A DNA stretch of 64,000 bases from Strix aluco (GCF_031877795.1 NC_133933.1:93703552-93767551); one strand, 5' to 3'; counted from the first letter of the stretch, positions 39,101-46,814 are shown. Notes: generated by a model from the sequence alone, not told the origin. Numbers and translations are program-made.

Positions 39101-42100
39101 ATCTGATGACTTGTACTACCTGAAATTTCTGACTTCTGTAACATCAGCCTGATCCTGTAGTAGTTTTACCATCTGATAAGTAACTAGCCTTTCTGGAAAG
39201 CTGAGTAGCTTTGATAGCATTTCATGAAACATGGGTGCTGTATATATTTTTTCAAATTCATGCACTTAGATATTTTGTGTGTGGTCAGTTGACCCTGACT
39301 GGATGCCAGGTGCCTACCAAAGCCCCTTTATCACTCCCCCTCCTCAGCTGGACAGGAGAGAGAAAATATAACGAAAGGCTCGTGGGTCAAGGTAAGGACA
39401 GGGAGAGAACTCAGCAATTACCATCATGGGCAAAACAGGCTCAACTTGGGGAAAATTAATTTATTGCCAATTAAATCAGAGTAGGGTAATGAGAAATAAA
39501 ACAAGACTTAAAACACCTTCCCCCCACACCTCCCTCTTCCTGGGCTTAACTTCACTCCTGATTTTCTCTACCTCCTCCCACCCGAAGCACCACAGGGGGA
39601 TGGGGAATGGGGGTTGCAGACAGTTCATCACTTGTTTCTGCTGTTCTTGCTCCTCAGGGGGAGGACTCCTCACACTCTTCCCCTGCTCCAGCATGGGGTC
39701 CCTCCCACAGGAGATGGTCCTCCACAAACTTCTCCAATGGGAGTCCTTCCCACAGGCTGCAGTTCTTCATGAACTGCTTCAGCATGGATCCCCCACAGGG
39801 TCACAGACCTACCAGCAAACCTGCTCCAGCGTGGGATCTGCTCTCCATGGGTCCACAGGTCCTGCCAGGAACCTGCTCCAGCATGGGCTTCCCACACGGT
39901 CACAGTCTCCTTCAGCCATCCACCTGCTCCAGCGTAGGGTCCTCCACGGGCTGCAGGTGGATATCTGCTCCACTGTGGACCTCCATGGGCTGCAGGGGCA
40001 CAGCCTGCCTTATCATGGTCTTCACCACGGGCTGCAGAGGAATCTCTGCTCTGGCACCTGGAGCACCTCCTCCCCCTCCTTCACTGACCTTGGTGTCTGC
40101 AGAGTTGTTTCTTTCACATATTCTCACTTCTCTCTCTGGCTACAATTGCTCAATTCGGGTTTTTTTTCCCTTTCTTAAATATGTTATCACAGAGGCACTG
40201 TTGCTGATGGGCTCAGCCTTGGCCAGTGATGGGCCATCTTGGAGCTGGCTGGCATTGGCTCTATCAGACATGGGGGAAGCTTCTAGCAGCTTCTCACAGA
40301 AGCCACCCCTGTAGCCCCCCCTAACTACCAAAACCTTGCCACACAAACCCAATGCATTTTGAAACCAAAGAAAAACAGATCTGCAGGAAAAATAAATTTG
40401 GAGACCAAAATGAAGTTTTCCTTCACGTCACTGTTGAACCACTTGAGTTTTCGTCACTTCTTCCCTTCCTAGTGAGCTTTCACCTTCTGTATTAAAATCA
40501 GCAGAATTTCCTGAAAGCCCATTCCCTTGAGTGACCCTAGTGCTTTGAGGCAAAAGTAGATTCAGTTTGTGTGGCCATTCTCTTGGCATCTGCCTAACTG
40601 GATTTTGAGCTACCGTGTGTTCCTGCGGCTGCAGTCAGATCACTACATCTGATGTATCTGATGTCATTAATCTGTGTCTTTCTATTCCTTGCTTTCCACA
40701 CCTGAGCGTCCAGATGTTGGTTTTAGTTTGGGGACAGCTGTGCTGCTAGTGCAGTATAGCTTTTAATTGAAATGCTCCCCAGAAAACTTTCAGACTGAAA
40801 AACAGGTTTGTAATTATTAGCCAGAAACTGTAGGGCATTTGTTGATAAATGAATCTGGAATAGGTTATCTTCATTTGTCTTCAGTTTCCTAAGAAACTGG
40901 CATATTTTAGTCTGGAAGTAAGGATCAACCAAGGGCACTAAATGTGGCATTCAGAGAAGTGGACTGTGCACTGAGTAATTCCAACATATATCCAGAGACA
41001 CACTGTCCTTTGAACTGAGAGTGTGCTAGCTGCCCTCCAAGTGCGGTGGGATATAACCGACTCAGGATAAGTGGTAAGGATGTGGAGGCTCAGGCATGAC
41101 CCTACAGCTTCTGTAATAGCTTGAGAAATTGTGCCAATATACTTAGGCTGTACAACAGCAGTGAAGAGATTCCTGAAAATCCTATTACCATTTTTAAATC
41201 CTTTCCTTGAATGCTTCCTGCCTGTCTTCAGAGTTGTTAATAATTTGGATTGTCTATACTTCTGTGAAGAGGAGAGACTTGGATGCTTTCAAGTTGACCA
41301 TGCATGGGAGGTTATAGACAAGGGAACCAAAAGGTGTGATGTGTAGGTTCTGCTAGGTAAGTGGGGTGGCCTTGTCCAGGGATTCTTTTGTGCTGTATAT
41401 CCAGTCAGCCTACTAAACTAACAGTTCTCTCTTCCTGAATCCTGATGAAAGATCACCGTTTTTTCCCTTGTGTTATTTGAATGAAAATCATAACAAGTTA
41501 AGCATATGAATGAAAAGCATAACAAGATAAACTAAACTCTCATTAGTAAAGTATGTAATGGTTGTGATTGTGACTGAAGTGTGTGAAGTTATTCTTTAAC
41601 TTAAATGAATCTTACTGCATAAAAATACTATTTTTTTTCAGTTGGAAAATAATTATAGCAGTTATTTCCCTTAGCTTTACAATCTGCTTAAGCTTTTACT
41701 AAAATACAGTACTACAAATGCTATAGTATATTGGCTATCAGTTATGAAATTGGGATGCTGTCTTATGCTGTAGAAGGAGGAAAGTACGTATCTTCCAGAC
41801 TATTTTGAGTTGTATTCAGTAAATAGATTCCATTCATGAAGAGAATGGAGTCTGTCACCCTTGCTTTCTTACAAAAAAGCAAGCTGAGCATCAGCATAAG
41901 GACTCACTCAACTCTCATTCTTTGAAGCATTGTGGCTTTGAGGTTATGTATTATCTGCTACATAATAGTCCTACTTTCCAGAACAACTTTGAGAATGCTG
42001 AAGACTCCTTGTGGTTTCCAGATAGTTGTGTTACAGAGATTCTTGCATTTTTTATTTTTTTAAAAAAAATTTTTAGACAGGAGCTGTTCCTCCAGCAAGT

Positions 42101-45100
42101 GCTGTTCCTGCCACAGGAGGTACTCCACCTGTCCCACAGCCAGGAGCAGCATTTGGGATGGTGAGTCTCTTTCAATACAGTGTTCTCCTTCCTTCACCCA
42201 GAAGCCTACTCACAGTGTGTCAAATTACAGCCCCCAGCAGGCGCAGGCGTACCCATGATGCCCCAGCAGCCAGTTATGTACGGGCAGCCTATGATGAGGC
42301 CACCGTTTGGAGCTGCCACTGGCCCTGGTGTACAGGTTAGTGTTACTGCCACATGAATGTTTAATTGCTCTTCATTTCTCTAGAAAGTAGCTTGTGTGTA
42401 TGCATTATCTCAGTTCAATTCTAGCTGTAGGTCTGTAAATGGGATTTTTTTTTTTATACTATCGGCTGTCTAACTTGCAACAGATCACAGGGACCACCTT
42501 GATTTTTTTTCAGTTCGCTTGTATGAGACCAGTGGGACAGGTTTGAAGTCTCCTACAACTAACTACGTCCAGGACCTGGTTTTGGGGGATATTTGAGTAA
42601 AGCTCAAAGTGGAGCTGATGGACATTCCTATTATGTTCAGAGCTTGTCAAAATTTACTAGAGCTGCACTCAGTATCTTCCCTCCCAGCCTACCAAGAGAT
42701 TCCTCAGAAAACTGACCTTCTGCTTATGGACAAGTTAAGGTCTCCTGTTCTTGGATGACAGCTGTTTCTCAGAAAACACAACTTTATCTGTTTCAGGCTG
42801 GTAGCTTGCTGGATTTCTTTCAGTGCAAAAGCAACTGCATTCAATTATGAATTACCATAGTGTATGTAACATTGGAGTGCTCAGGATGCACACTTCTCAT
42901 AGCAATGCACAAATTTATATACTGTGGAGTAAAGTTTTTCTTCTAATTTACATTAAGGTGGAGGACTGCAAATGAATAATCTTAATATTCAGTCACTCTG
43001 TATTCTTTTGTAATGACACTGCTTCATTTTTCATGTTTTTAAACTATATTTACTGAGTCTGACTTTGTGACAATAACATACTTAGATATAAAGGGGACAT
43101 AAGTTTGGCCACCTAAAACCAAAGCAAATCTATTTTTAATTCTATACTAATCAAAAATAACCAGGAAACATTGTGTCATAAGTTACTGGTTGCTGTGGGT
43201 ATGAGTCCTTTCTTTAACATGATGAAAAAAAACCCTAATGGATTAATTAGTGATGAAGCAGGTTGAGTGAATGGAGGCATGCCATCCTTCCTGTTGAACT
43301 GGGTGGTATCAGCTGCTTCTTGTAGTTTCCTAAGGATTCTTTTTAACTTGAAGCTAATAAGTTCGGAAGTGCAGCACTCTGTACCCACTCTGATGCAAAG
43401 CTTTTAGCTCATAGCCACTAGGTGATGCAACATAAGTCATAATACCTGTTCCAGGCTATTTTTTCAAAGTAGAGTTTAGTTTGTAATAACTCTGAAAAGG
43501 AAAGAGCCCTTACAGAGGAGAGGCAGGGAATGACTTAGCTGTAGTATTTTGCTTCTTTGTAAGTCAGAAGTCCATCTTGCCTTTCAAATAGGGTGAGAGA
43601 TGGAAGTTGATGCTGCAACTATAAATCTGACTTGTAACACTTGAAACTGAGCCACCTCCCTTTTTTGCAAATATTAAGCAATCAACCTGTAGCAAACCAC
43701 ACTTTTGAAGTAGGGAAGCACATTCCTGTTGAAATTTTTCTGGGTTTTCTGTGTAGAAATGGGAAGAACTTGAATCTGCTCTAAGTGAGAAGGTAGGTTG
43801 TAGGTATTGGAGCTCTGCATTTCATATATAACTTCTTGGTCTTGCTTTTCCTCCCACTTTAAAACTGTCTCTGCACTTATATTATCAAGAATTTTTATTA
43901 CCAACAATTTTTTTCCCTGAGAAGGGTAGTCATCAAGGTGCCAGGGCTACATATAAAATACCTCTAGTGCTCTGAGTAAGGTAGGGATGGGGAGATGTAA
44001 GGACAGGATGGGAGAATCATTTGGCTCCCTAGTGAGGAGAGTTTCATGAAACCTGAAAAACTGACATTTTCTGTAGAATAACTGATGATCTTTATACCTT
44101 CCAGAGGAGGAACAGAGTATAATATAGTCATGTCTGCAGTACACTTTGGACTCTTATTTGCAGTACCAATGTAGAACAACTTGTACTTTGGGCCCCTCAC
44201 TACAAAAAGGACATTGAATTACTCGAGCGTGTCCAGAGAAGGGCAACGAAGCTGGTGAAGGGTCTGGAGCACATGTCGTACGAGGAGCGGCTGAGGGAAC
44301 TGGGGTTGTTTAGTCTGGAGAAGAGGAGGCTGAGGGGAGACCTCATCGCCCTCTACAACTACCTGAAAGGAGGTTGCAGAGAGCTGGGGATGAGTCTCCT
44401 TAACCAAGTAACAAGCGATAGGACAAGAGGTAATGGCCTCAAGTTGAACCAGGGAAGGTTTAGACTGGATATCAGGAAGTATTTCTTTACAGAACGGGTT
44501 GTTAGGCGTTGGAATGGACTGCCCAGGGCAGTGGTGGAGTTCCCATTCCTGGAGGTGTTTAAGAGTTGGGTTGACATAGCGCTGAGGGATATGGTGTAGT
44601 TGGGAACTGTCAGTGCTAGGTTAACAGTTGGACTAGATGATCTTCAAGGTCTTTTCCAACCTAGATGATTCTGTGATTCTGTAAATGCCAGTTGCTGGGG
44701 TTTTCAGACTTAACTCTGCAGCATGCATTCTGCTTGTTCTGCACCTTGGTGTTTAACATCTAACAATTGCTTAACTTCTGTCTGGGTTGATCCTAACACC
44801 ATTGTGTCTTACAGGGAGAGTGGTTTGAAGGTGCACTAATTAGGATATGCAGTGTCTACAGCCTTATCCATTAAACAAGCCAAACATTGTTAACCCTGTA
44901 GTAAGGTTGGAGTCTAAACGATGCTTGACCAGAATAGCAACATGCTGAACTTGCAGGAAAATGAGAACTTTGTGTGTTTGCAATGTGCTTGTGTGAGAAC
45001 CAGCTATATCTACCTAATGCTTGTGTATCCTTGTCTGCTTTGTTTTTTTTCTGCCTTCCTGGCTGGCTCTGTTAGCTTTCTCCAAGCCCAACTCCTGCTA

Positions 45101-45168
45101 CTCAGAGTCCCAAGAAACCTCCAACAAAGGACCCATTAGCGGATCTTAACATCAAGGATTTCTTGTAA
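48..45168 (+). CDS. SNAP91: SNAP91 (AP180), clathrin coat assembly protein, 3' partial gene (24 coding exons)
   Basis: This gene encodes the neuronal adaptor AP180. It binds PI(4,5)P2 through its ANTH domain and recruits and assembles clathrin with AP-2 on presynaptic membranes. Spliced coding exons are 48-141, 1322-1433, 2858-2964, 4214-4255, 8418-8488, 8910-8915, 9868-9895, 11900-12009, 13186-13286, 18232-18246, 18391-18561, 24668-24775, 25299-25556, 25764-25841, 25946-26017, 26471-26554, 27423-27506, 33629-33766, 35082-35231, 36592-36622, 37833-37944, 42077-42160, 42231-42335 and 45076-45168. All junctions are GT-AG and the phases match throughout, giving about 750 residues. The translation matches AP180 rather than its paralogue [45 protein letters not shown] and a C-terminus [12 protein letters not shown]. 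Many DLL, DLF, DPF and DIF motifs fit clathrin and AP-2 binding. The start codon and N-terminal part lie upstream of the window. Exons were placed by reading and recalled homology, not by transcript data. Confidence 0.97.
1322..1433 (+). CDS. SNAP91: SNAP91 window exon 2 (ANTH domain, [10 protein letters not shown]...)
   Basis: The acceptor is tttgtag and the donor is gtaagt. The exon encodes [19 protein letters not shown] and then [18 protein letters not shown]. It ends in phase 1, with the Glu codon split across the intron. The residues are typical of AP180; PICALM has different residues at several of these positions. Confidence 0.97.
2858..2964 (+). CDS. SNAP91: SNAP91 window exon 3 (ANTH domain, [11 protein letters not shown]...)
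   Basis: The acceptor is tctctag and the donor is gtaagt. The exon encodes [20 protein letters not shown] and then [16 protein letters not shown]. It lies in the C-terminal helices of the ANTH domain and ends in phase 0. Confidence 0.97.
4214..4255 (+). CDS. SNAP91: SNAP91 window exon 4 ([14 protein letters not shown])
   Basis: This 42-nt exon encodes [14 protein letters not shown] in phase 0-0. The acceptor is tacccacag and the donor is CAG/gtaagc. A solo LTR begins 9 nt into the following intron, and its target duplication covers donor positions +5 to +9. Skipping this exon would keep the reading frame. Confidence 0.97.
4260..4853 (+). mobile_element. Solo LTR of an endogenous retrovirus, sense orientation, with GCTTC target duplication
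   Basis: The LTR body runs 4265-4848, starting TGTCCTGGTTTTGGCTGG and ending CCATAACA, so it has canonical TG...CA ends. The 5-bp direct repeat GCTTC flanks it at 4260-4264 and 4849-4853. No internal retroviral region remains, as expected after LTR-LTR recombination. An ATTAAA at 4712-4717 could be its polyadenylation signal. I recognise the type as an LTR widespread in neoavian genomes, probably ERVL-like given the 5-bp duplication; the family name needs a repeat-library search. A 142-codon open frame at 4387-4815 lies inside it and is not a gene. Confidence 0.9.
6071..6165 (-). mobile_element. CR1 LINE 3'-end fragment, reverse orientation
   Basis: The stretch reads AGAATAGAATAG, then GGAAGGAAGGGATCTACAAC, then GATCATCTAGTCCAACTGCC. 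This is the reverse complement of the 3' end of an older avian CR1 subfamily, including its short tail repeat. Only about 95 bp is recognisable and the right edge is uncertain. Confidence 0.75.
8418..8488 (+). CDS. SNAP91: SNAP91 window exon 5 ([20 protein letters not shown]...)
   Basis: The acceptor is ctttcaag and the donor is gtaggt. The exon encodes [20 protein letters not shown] followed by PGN, and ends with the first two bases (AA) of the next codon. This is the end of the ANTH domain and the start of the disordered region. Confidence 0.96.
8910..8915 (+). CDS. SNAP91: SNAP91 window exon 6: 6-nt microexon CGAAGG
   Basis: Only six bases, CGAAGG, lie between gcaatttag and gtaagtac. With the AA from exon 5 and the A of exon 7 they give Asn-Glu-Gly, so the protein reads [15 protein letters not shown], as in mammalian AP180. 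Without it, exons 5 and 7 still join in frame and read PGN-K-SGAPS. The upstream tract contains two TGC triplets close to the acceptor, a context typical of SRRM4-dependent neural microexons. Phase and protein agreement support the call strongly even though the exon is too short for gene finders. Confidence 0.9.
9868..9895 (+). CDS. SNAP91: SNAP91 window exon 7 (SGAPSPLSK)
   Basis: This 28-nt exon follows ttttctag and ends before gtaaat. Its first base completes the Gly codon; the rest encodes SGAPSPLSK and ends in phase 0. It is a short linker in the disordered region. Confidence 0.93.
11900..12009 (+). CDS. SNAP91: SNAP91 window exon 8 ([20 protein letters not shown]...)
   Basis: The acceptor is tttctccag and the donor is gtaagt. 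The exon encodes [20 protein letters not shown], then [17 protein letters not shown]. It carries one DLF motif. The matching peptide of rat AP180 is, as I recall, the site of an unusual phospho-O-GlcNAc threonine (Thr310). The Ser/Thr-rich sequence here keeps that context. Confidence 0.96.
12010..13185 (+). other. SNAP91: SNAP91 intron 8
   Basis: This is unique intron sequence. A short A tract lies near 12175-12189, and a T/G-rich simple stretch lies near 12830-12895. Nothing else is recognisable. Confidence 0.75.
13186..13286 (+). CDS. SNAP91: SNAP91 window exon 9 ([11 protein letters not shown]...ATSWG)
   Basis: The acceptor is ctttgcag and the donor is gtagag. The exon encodes [20 protein letters not shown], then [14 protein letters not shown], and ends in phase 1. 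The DLLDLQ element is a clathrin-box-like motif. From here to exon 19 every junction is in phase 1. Confidence 0.95.
13287..18231 (+). other. SNAP91: SNAP91 intron 9
   Basis: The intron holds a degraded sense CR1 (15153-15642), T tracts near 14895 and at 17192-17211, and otherwise unique AT-rich sequence. The 15-nt microexon follows it directly. Confidence 0.8.
15153..15642 (+). mobile_element. Degraded CR1 LINE 3' fragment, sense orientation
   Basis: The segment runs from GGTGAGACCACATCAGAAAT (a decayed form of the CR1 phrase coding near ORF2's end) through AGGCTGGAGGGAACTC to GAGGCTGGACAAGATGACC. These landmarks appear in the order expected for the CR1 3' end. It has many substitutions and several frame breaks, so it is an old copy. 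Confidence 0.8.
18232..18246 (+). CDS. SNAP91: SNAP91 window exon 10: 15-nt microexon encoding DLLGE
   Basis: ACCTCTTGGGAGAGG lies between aatgactag and gtgagt. With the G left by exon 9 it encodes D-L-L-G-E in phase 1-1, giving ...SWG-DLLGE-DNLAAL, the arrangement in mammalian AP180. Skipping it gives ...SWG-DNLAAL in frame. Inclusion adds one D-L-L motif, the short unit by which AP180 binds the clathrin terminal domain. A five-residue alternative insert has, as I recall, been described for rodent F1-20/AP180. Confidence 0.93.
18391..18561 (+). CDS. SNAP91: SNAP91 window exon 11 (DNLAALSGV...EVDLFG)
   Basis: The acceptor is gcatatag and the donor is gttagt. The exon encodes [20 protein letters not shown], then [15 protein letters not shown]..., and ends AEVDLFG. 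It contains DPF and DLF adaptor-binding motifs around a Thr/Ala-rich stretch encoded by imperfect ACT/GCT triplets. Its length is 171 nt, phase 1-1. The mirrored open frames on the other strand are shadows of the triplet repeat. Confidence 0.96.
18562..24667 (+). other. SNAP91: SNAP91 intron 11
   Basis: This is one of the two longest introns in the window (about 6.1 kb). I see unique AT-rich sequence with short homopolymers only (for example T tracts near 20118 and 20640). I saw no recognisable transposon and no in-phase exon. Confidence 0.7.
24668..24775 (+). CDS. SNAP91: SNAP91 window exon 12 ([16 protein letters not shown]...)
   Basis: The acceptor is tgcacccaag and the donor is gtgggt. 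The exon encodes [20 protein letters not shown], then [16 protein letters not shown]. Its length is 108 nt, phase 1-1. It starts with a DAF motif like exons 15 to 17. Confidence 0.96.
25299..25556 (+). CDS. SNAP91: SNAP91 window exon 13 ([20 protein letters not shown]...ALDIFG)
   Basis: The acceptor is tttttacaag and the donor is gtaatt. The exon encodes [20 protein letters not shown], then [13 protein letters not shown], a long Ala/Thr/Val-rich tract, and ends ALDIFG. It is the longest coding exon in the window (258 nt, phase 1-1) and holds DPF, DLF and DIF motifs. Bases 25441-25530 are an impure GCN/ACN triplet repeat likely to vary in length between species. The 150-codon open frame on the opposite strand is its shadow. 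Confidence 0.97.
25764..25841 (+). CDS. SNAP91: SNAP91 window exon 14 ([20 protein letters not shown]...)
   Basis: The acceptor is ggccttag and the donor is gtaaag. The exon encodes [20 protein letters not shown], then IDLFGT (78 nt, phase 1-1). It starts and ends with DLF motifs. Confidence 0.96.
25946..26017 (+). CDS. SNAP91: SNAP91 window exon 15 ([20 protein letters not shown]...)
   Basis: The acceptor is ttctggaag and the donor is gtgagt. The exon encodes [20 protein letters not shown], then DLLS (72 nt, phase 1-1). The intron before it is only 104 bp. Confidence 0.96.
26471..26554 (+). CDS. SNAP91: SNAP91 window exon 16 ([11 protein letters not shown]...SSGVIDLFG)
   Basis: The acceptor is tactgcag and the donor is gtgggt. 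The exon encodes [20 protein letters not shown], then SGVIDLFG (84 nt, phase 1-1). Confidence 0.96.
27423..27506 (+). CDS. SNAP91: SNAP91 window exon 17 ([15 protein letters not shown]...ADLLA)
   Basis: The acceptor is tccctttag and the donor is gtaata. The exon encodes [20 protein letters not shown], then SASADLLA (84 nt, phase 1-1), the same length as exon 16. Confidence 0.96.
30355..31095 (+). mobile_element. CR1 LINE remnant: endonuclease fragment joined to 3' end, sense orientation
   Basis: The first part (30355-30640) translates as a degraded CR1 ORF2 endonuclease segment with ...[11 protein letters not shown]... and [14 protein letters not shown], matching the family's RPPDQ and MGDFNH landmarks. 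The catalytic-motif Asp of GDFN reads Asn here. The rest (about 30660-31095) is CR1 3' sequence ending in GATCTCCAGAGGTCCCTTCC and a decayed TCCTGTGA tail. Most of ORF2, including the reverse transcriptase, is missing between the two parts, so this is an internally deleted or composite copy and is dead. Confidence 0.85.
32973..33092. repeat. Near-perfect 34-nt inverted repeat with 52-nt AT-rich spacer
   Basis: The left arm 32973-33006 begins AGTGCATTGC and ends CTCCATGA. The right arm 33059-33092 begins TCATGGAG and ends CAATTCACT. By hand alignment 30 of 34 positions are complementary, and weaker similarity continues outward with small gaps. The spacer contains the direct repeat ATAAACCCTA at 33027-33036 and 33048-33057. 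It could be a short non-autonomous DNA transposon remnant or a transcribed intronic hairpin. Confidence 0.85.
33629..33766 (+). CDS. SNAP91: SNAP91 window exon 18 ([20 protein letters not shown]...)
   Basis: The acceptor is tttttcaag and the donor is gtgagc. The exon encodes [20 protein letters not shown], then [20 protein letters not shown] and SSFDAS (138 nt, phase 1-1). It matches the vertebrate AP180 core after the DLF/DLL array. Confidence 0.96.
35082..35231 (+). CDS. SNAP91: SNAP91 window exon 19 ([18 protein letters not shown]...)
   Basis: The acceptor is cacttccag and the donor is gtaagt. The exon encodes [20 protein letters not shown], then [18 protein letters not shown] and [12 protein letters not shown] (150 nt). 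It contains the conserved GDLLMPT element and the [12 protein letters not shown] block shared with PICALM. It ends in phase 1 on the A of the next Asn codon. Confidence 0.97.
36592..36622 (+). CDS. SNAP91: SNAP91 window exon 20 ([11 protein letters not shown])
   Basis: This 31-nt exon follows aattttcag and ends before gtaagt. It completes Asn, encodes LGISGTTSK and ends with AA of the next Lys codon. Confidence 0.94.
37833..37944 (+). CDS. SNAP91: SNAP91 window exon 21 ([20 protein letters not shown]...)
   Basis: The acceptor is ccctgttag and the donor is gtaagt. The exon encodes [20 protein letters not shown], then [17 protein letters not shown], and ends in phase 0. The [15 protein letters not shown] block is the most conserved C-terminal signature of the AP180/PICALM family. 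Confidence 0.97.
37945..42076 (+). other. SNAP91: SNAP91 intron 21
   Basis: The intron contains the antisense solo LTR (39273-40361). The remainder is unique sequence with no recognisable exon. Confidence 0.8.
39273..40361 (-). mobile_element. Solo LTR of an endogenous retrovirus, antisense, with TTTTG target duplication
   Basis: The LTR body 39278-40356 starts TGTGTGGTCAGTTGACCC and ends CCCAATGCA. It is flanked by the 5-bp direct repeat TTTTG at 39273-39277 and 40357-40361. I read it as antisense because the reverse complement carries the AATAAA-containing, polyadenylation-like region close to its 3' end. The interior has a short tandem structure: GGGCTGCAG recurs at about 40-bp spacing near 39948, 39987 and 40029, and CCTGCTCCAGC recurs four times between 39680 and 39935. 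Open frames of 235 and 250 codons here arise from this GC-rich repeat and are not genes. No internal viral region is present. Confidence 0.9.
42077..42160 (+). CDS. SNAP91: SNAP91 window exon 22 ([20 protein letters not shown]...)
   Basis: The acceptor is atttttag and the donor is gtgagt. The exon encodes [20 protein letters not shown], then QPGAAFGM, in phase 0-0 (84 nt). It is Pro/Ala/Gly-rich and more divergent from mammals than its neighbours, as expected for this region. The next intron is only 70 bp. Confidence 0.93.
42231..42335 (+). CDS. SNAP91: SNAP91 window exon 23 ([20 protein letters not shown]...)
   Basis: The acceptor is aaattacag and the donor is gttagt. The exon encodes [20 protein letters not shown], then [15 protein letters not shown], in phase 0-0. 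The [17 protein letters not shown] block matches the AP180 C-terminus. Confidence 0.96.
42336..45075 (+). other. SNAP91: SNAP91 intron 23
   Basis: The intron holds a relatively well preserved sense CR1 (44181-44682). The rest is unique sequence. Confidence 0.8.
44181..44682 (+). mobile_element. CR1 LINE 3' end, 5'-truncated, sense, well preserved
   Basis: The element starts near TTGGGCCCCTCACTAC and runs through GAGCGTGTCCAGAGAAGGGC to the tail GATGATTCTGTGATTCTGT, the ATTCTGTG repeat diagnostic of avian CR1. A 114-codon open frame (44255-44599) is the C-terminal end of CR1 ORF2, including [12 protein letters not shown] and ending ALRDMV. The open frame and close fit to the family pattern suggest a younger insertion than the other CR1 pieces here. 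No target duplication is evident, as is usual for CR1. Confidence 0.93.
45076..45168 (+). CDS. SNAP91: SNAP91 window exon 24, last coding exon ([11 protein letters not shown]...NIKDFL, stop)
   Basis: The acceptor is tctgttag. The exon encodes [19 protein letters not shown], then [11 protein letters not shown], and stops at TAA 45166-45168. The C-terminal sequence is essentially that of mammalian AP180. Confidence 0.97.
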   Translation, partial: LSPSPTPATQSPKKPPTKDPLADLNIKDFL

Positions 45169-45176
45169 ACAATAAG

Positions 45177-46450
45177 GTATTCTGTGATTGCCTGCCTAAG
45201 CATGTTACGCTTGTGGTACGTGTCTGGCACACAGATGTTGATTAGGCTGGTAGTTTGAAATATGACTGATAAAATTGTAGCTTCAGAGATAGGTAGAAAC
45301 ATGCACTGATAATGTGGTAGTTTAAACAGAAAACCAAATTCTCTGTCCACACTCTTAATTTTAGCCTGAAAGCTTGACTTCTGGCCAATTTTTTTTTTGC
45401 CAAAAGTGAGTGCCAGGAGAAGTTATCTTCAATCTATAACTTCCATTATTGCCTTGTTTCCCTTCAATCCAAGGGTTCGTGTTTTTTTGTTTGTTTTTTT
45501 TTCCCTGAAATTAATACTGAAACAAATAGAATCATAACAGGCTACAAACACTGGGGGCAAAACAGTGCTGAAGAGGCTTGTTCCAGTCTTGTGGGTGTGG
45601 AAACAGATTTGGTATCATAGGTGTGAAGGGATCAAAAGTGGCAAAACTTAACATATCCTGATCATCAAGGGAAGGTTGTTTGCATCTCTCAGCTGCTGCC
45701 AGCTAATGTCCTCCCGCACCATACAATTTTTCAAGGCATTGCTTTTCTGAATGCTAAGGCATGAGGTCCTGAGCAGTGCCATGTAGAACAACAGTGGGGA
45801 AGAACAGAGGAGTAAATAAAGAGAAAAAATGGAGGAGAAGCAAAAAAACAGTACAGCAGAATGGAAGGAAAGAAAGTCAAAAACATTACAGTGAGGGTTT
45901 TGGAGAAGGATGCGAAGAGGGCCAAGCAGAAATACCAGATTAAACACTTAATGCAATTAAAAAATAGTAATGCAGAAGTAAGGTAGGCCCTTTATAATTA
46001 AGACTAGAATAATTCACCAGGTGAGGAGAGGACAATCATTACATGTCTTTAAAGTGTTCTTCATAAGTCAGTTTTCTTATAACTTAATTCTAAGACTTGT
46101 TCTAAGCCCCCTCTGCACTGGATTTAGGAGCAGTGGGTGGGATCAGGCTGGTCTTAGCAGGCACCACCCAGTCCCACTTCCCCTTCTCCAAATTCTAGCC
46201 CCGGGGAGGTGTACCTGGCACTTGGGGGAGATGGCCAAGAGTGGAGATGCACCTTCATTGCTGGGACTCGCTGCTTTCAACTTGGGTTTATAGTAGACAG
46301 ATTTGTAACTGTCTGTGGAAAGACTGCTGCTTCATTAAAAACTCATAACTCCTTTGAGGTGTGAGGTGATGAGCAAATTTGGTGCTCTTTCTAGAACATG
46401 CTTTATCTAACTTGTTCCAGTTTTCATCTACTACTTTTCTATATTCACAG
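45177..46450 (+). other. SNAP91: Probable intron in the SNAP91 3' UTR
   Basis: After the stop come ACAATAAG and a possible donor gtattc at 45177. A good acceptor, tatattcacag, ends at 46450 and is followed by CTGCAGTTTTTCTGACTGG. That sequence resembles what follows the stop in mammalian SNAP91 mRNA, as I recall. The stop would lie about 8 nt before the junction, too close to trigger nonsense-mediated decay. The donor is weak and unconfirmed. The intervening sequence holds nothing else I recognise. Confidence 0.65.
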
Positions 46451-46806
46451 CTGCAGTTTTTCTGACTGGATGATAAACACGTGAGTTTGGAATCTACAAA
46501 TGGATGCTCAGAGTTTCAAAGTGAGCCACCAGTACCAAACCCAGCGCTTACTCAGACTTTCTCCTCCTCCTGAAACGTGTAGCACAGCTGTGAAAGTGAA
46601 CATTAGGAATGTGTACTACCTTAGCTGTTATCCCTACTCTCTCGAAATTTGTGTACTTGGGTTATTTGTGTTTTACAATTTAAACAATGGATGTATGTTT
46701 CTGATGCCTTCTAGTGCTTTTCTGAACCTATCCTATGGGGACAGATTATGCAGCTGTTGTTTGGTGAGCCATTTGGAGCGATGTCTGTGGTTTTTGAAGG
46801 TTTCAA

Positions 46807-46814
46807 TGTATATA
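46807..46814 (+). promoter_or_regulatory. Pumilio response element TGTATATA in 3' UTR
   Basis: TGTATATA fits the UGUANAUA consensus exactly. It sits in the proposed SNAP91 3' UTR. A match of this length can occur by chance; function is inferred. Confidence 0.5.

Noticed and set aside
39426-40314. Overlapping 250- and 235-codon open frames, + strand
   Set aside because: Both lie entirely inside the antisense solo LTR and come from its GC-rich tandem repeats. No known domain is visible.
44255-44599. 114-codon open frame, + strand, as a host gene
   Set aside because: It is the C-terminal end of CR1 ORF2 in a 5'-truncated element.
48-45168. Assignment to PICALM instead of SNAP91
   Set aside because: ANTH residues ([19 protein letters not shown]), the DLF/DPF array, the Ala/Thr tracts and the [12 protein letters not shown] end are those of AP180. 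PICALM lacks the array and ends differently.
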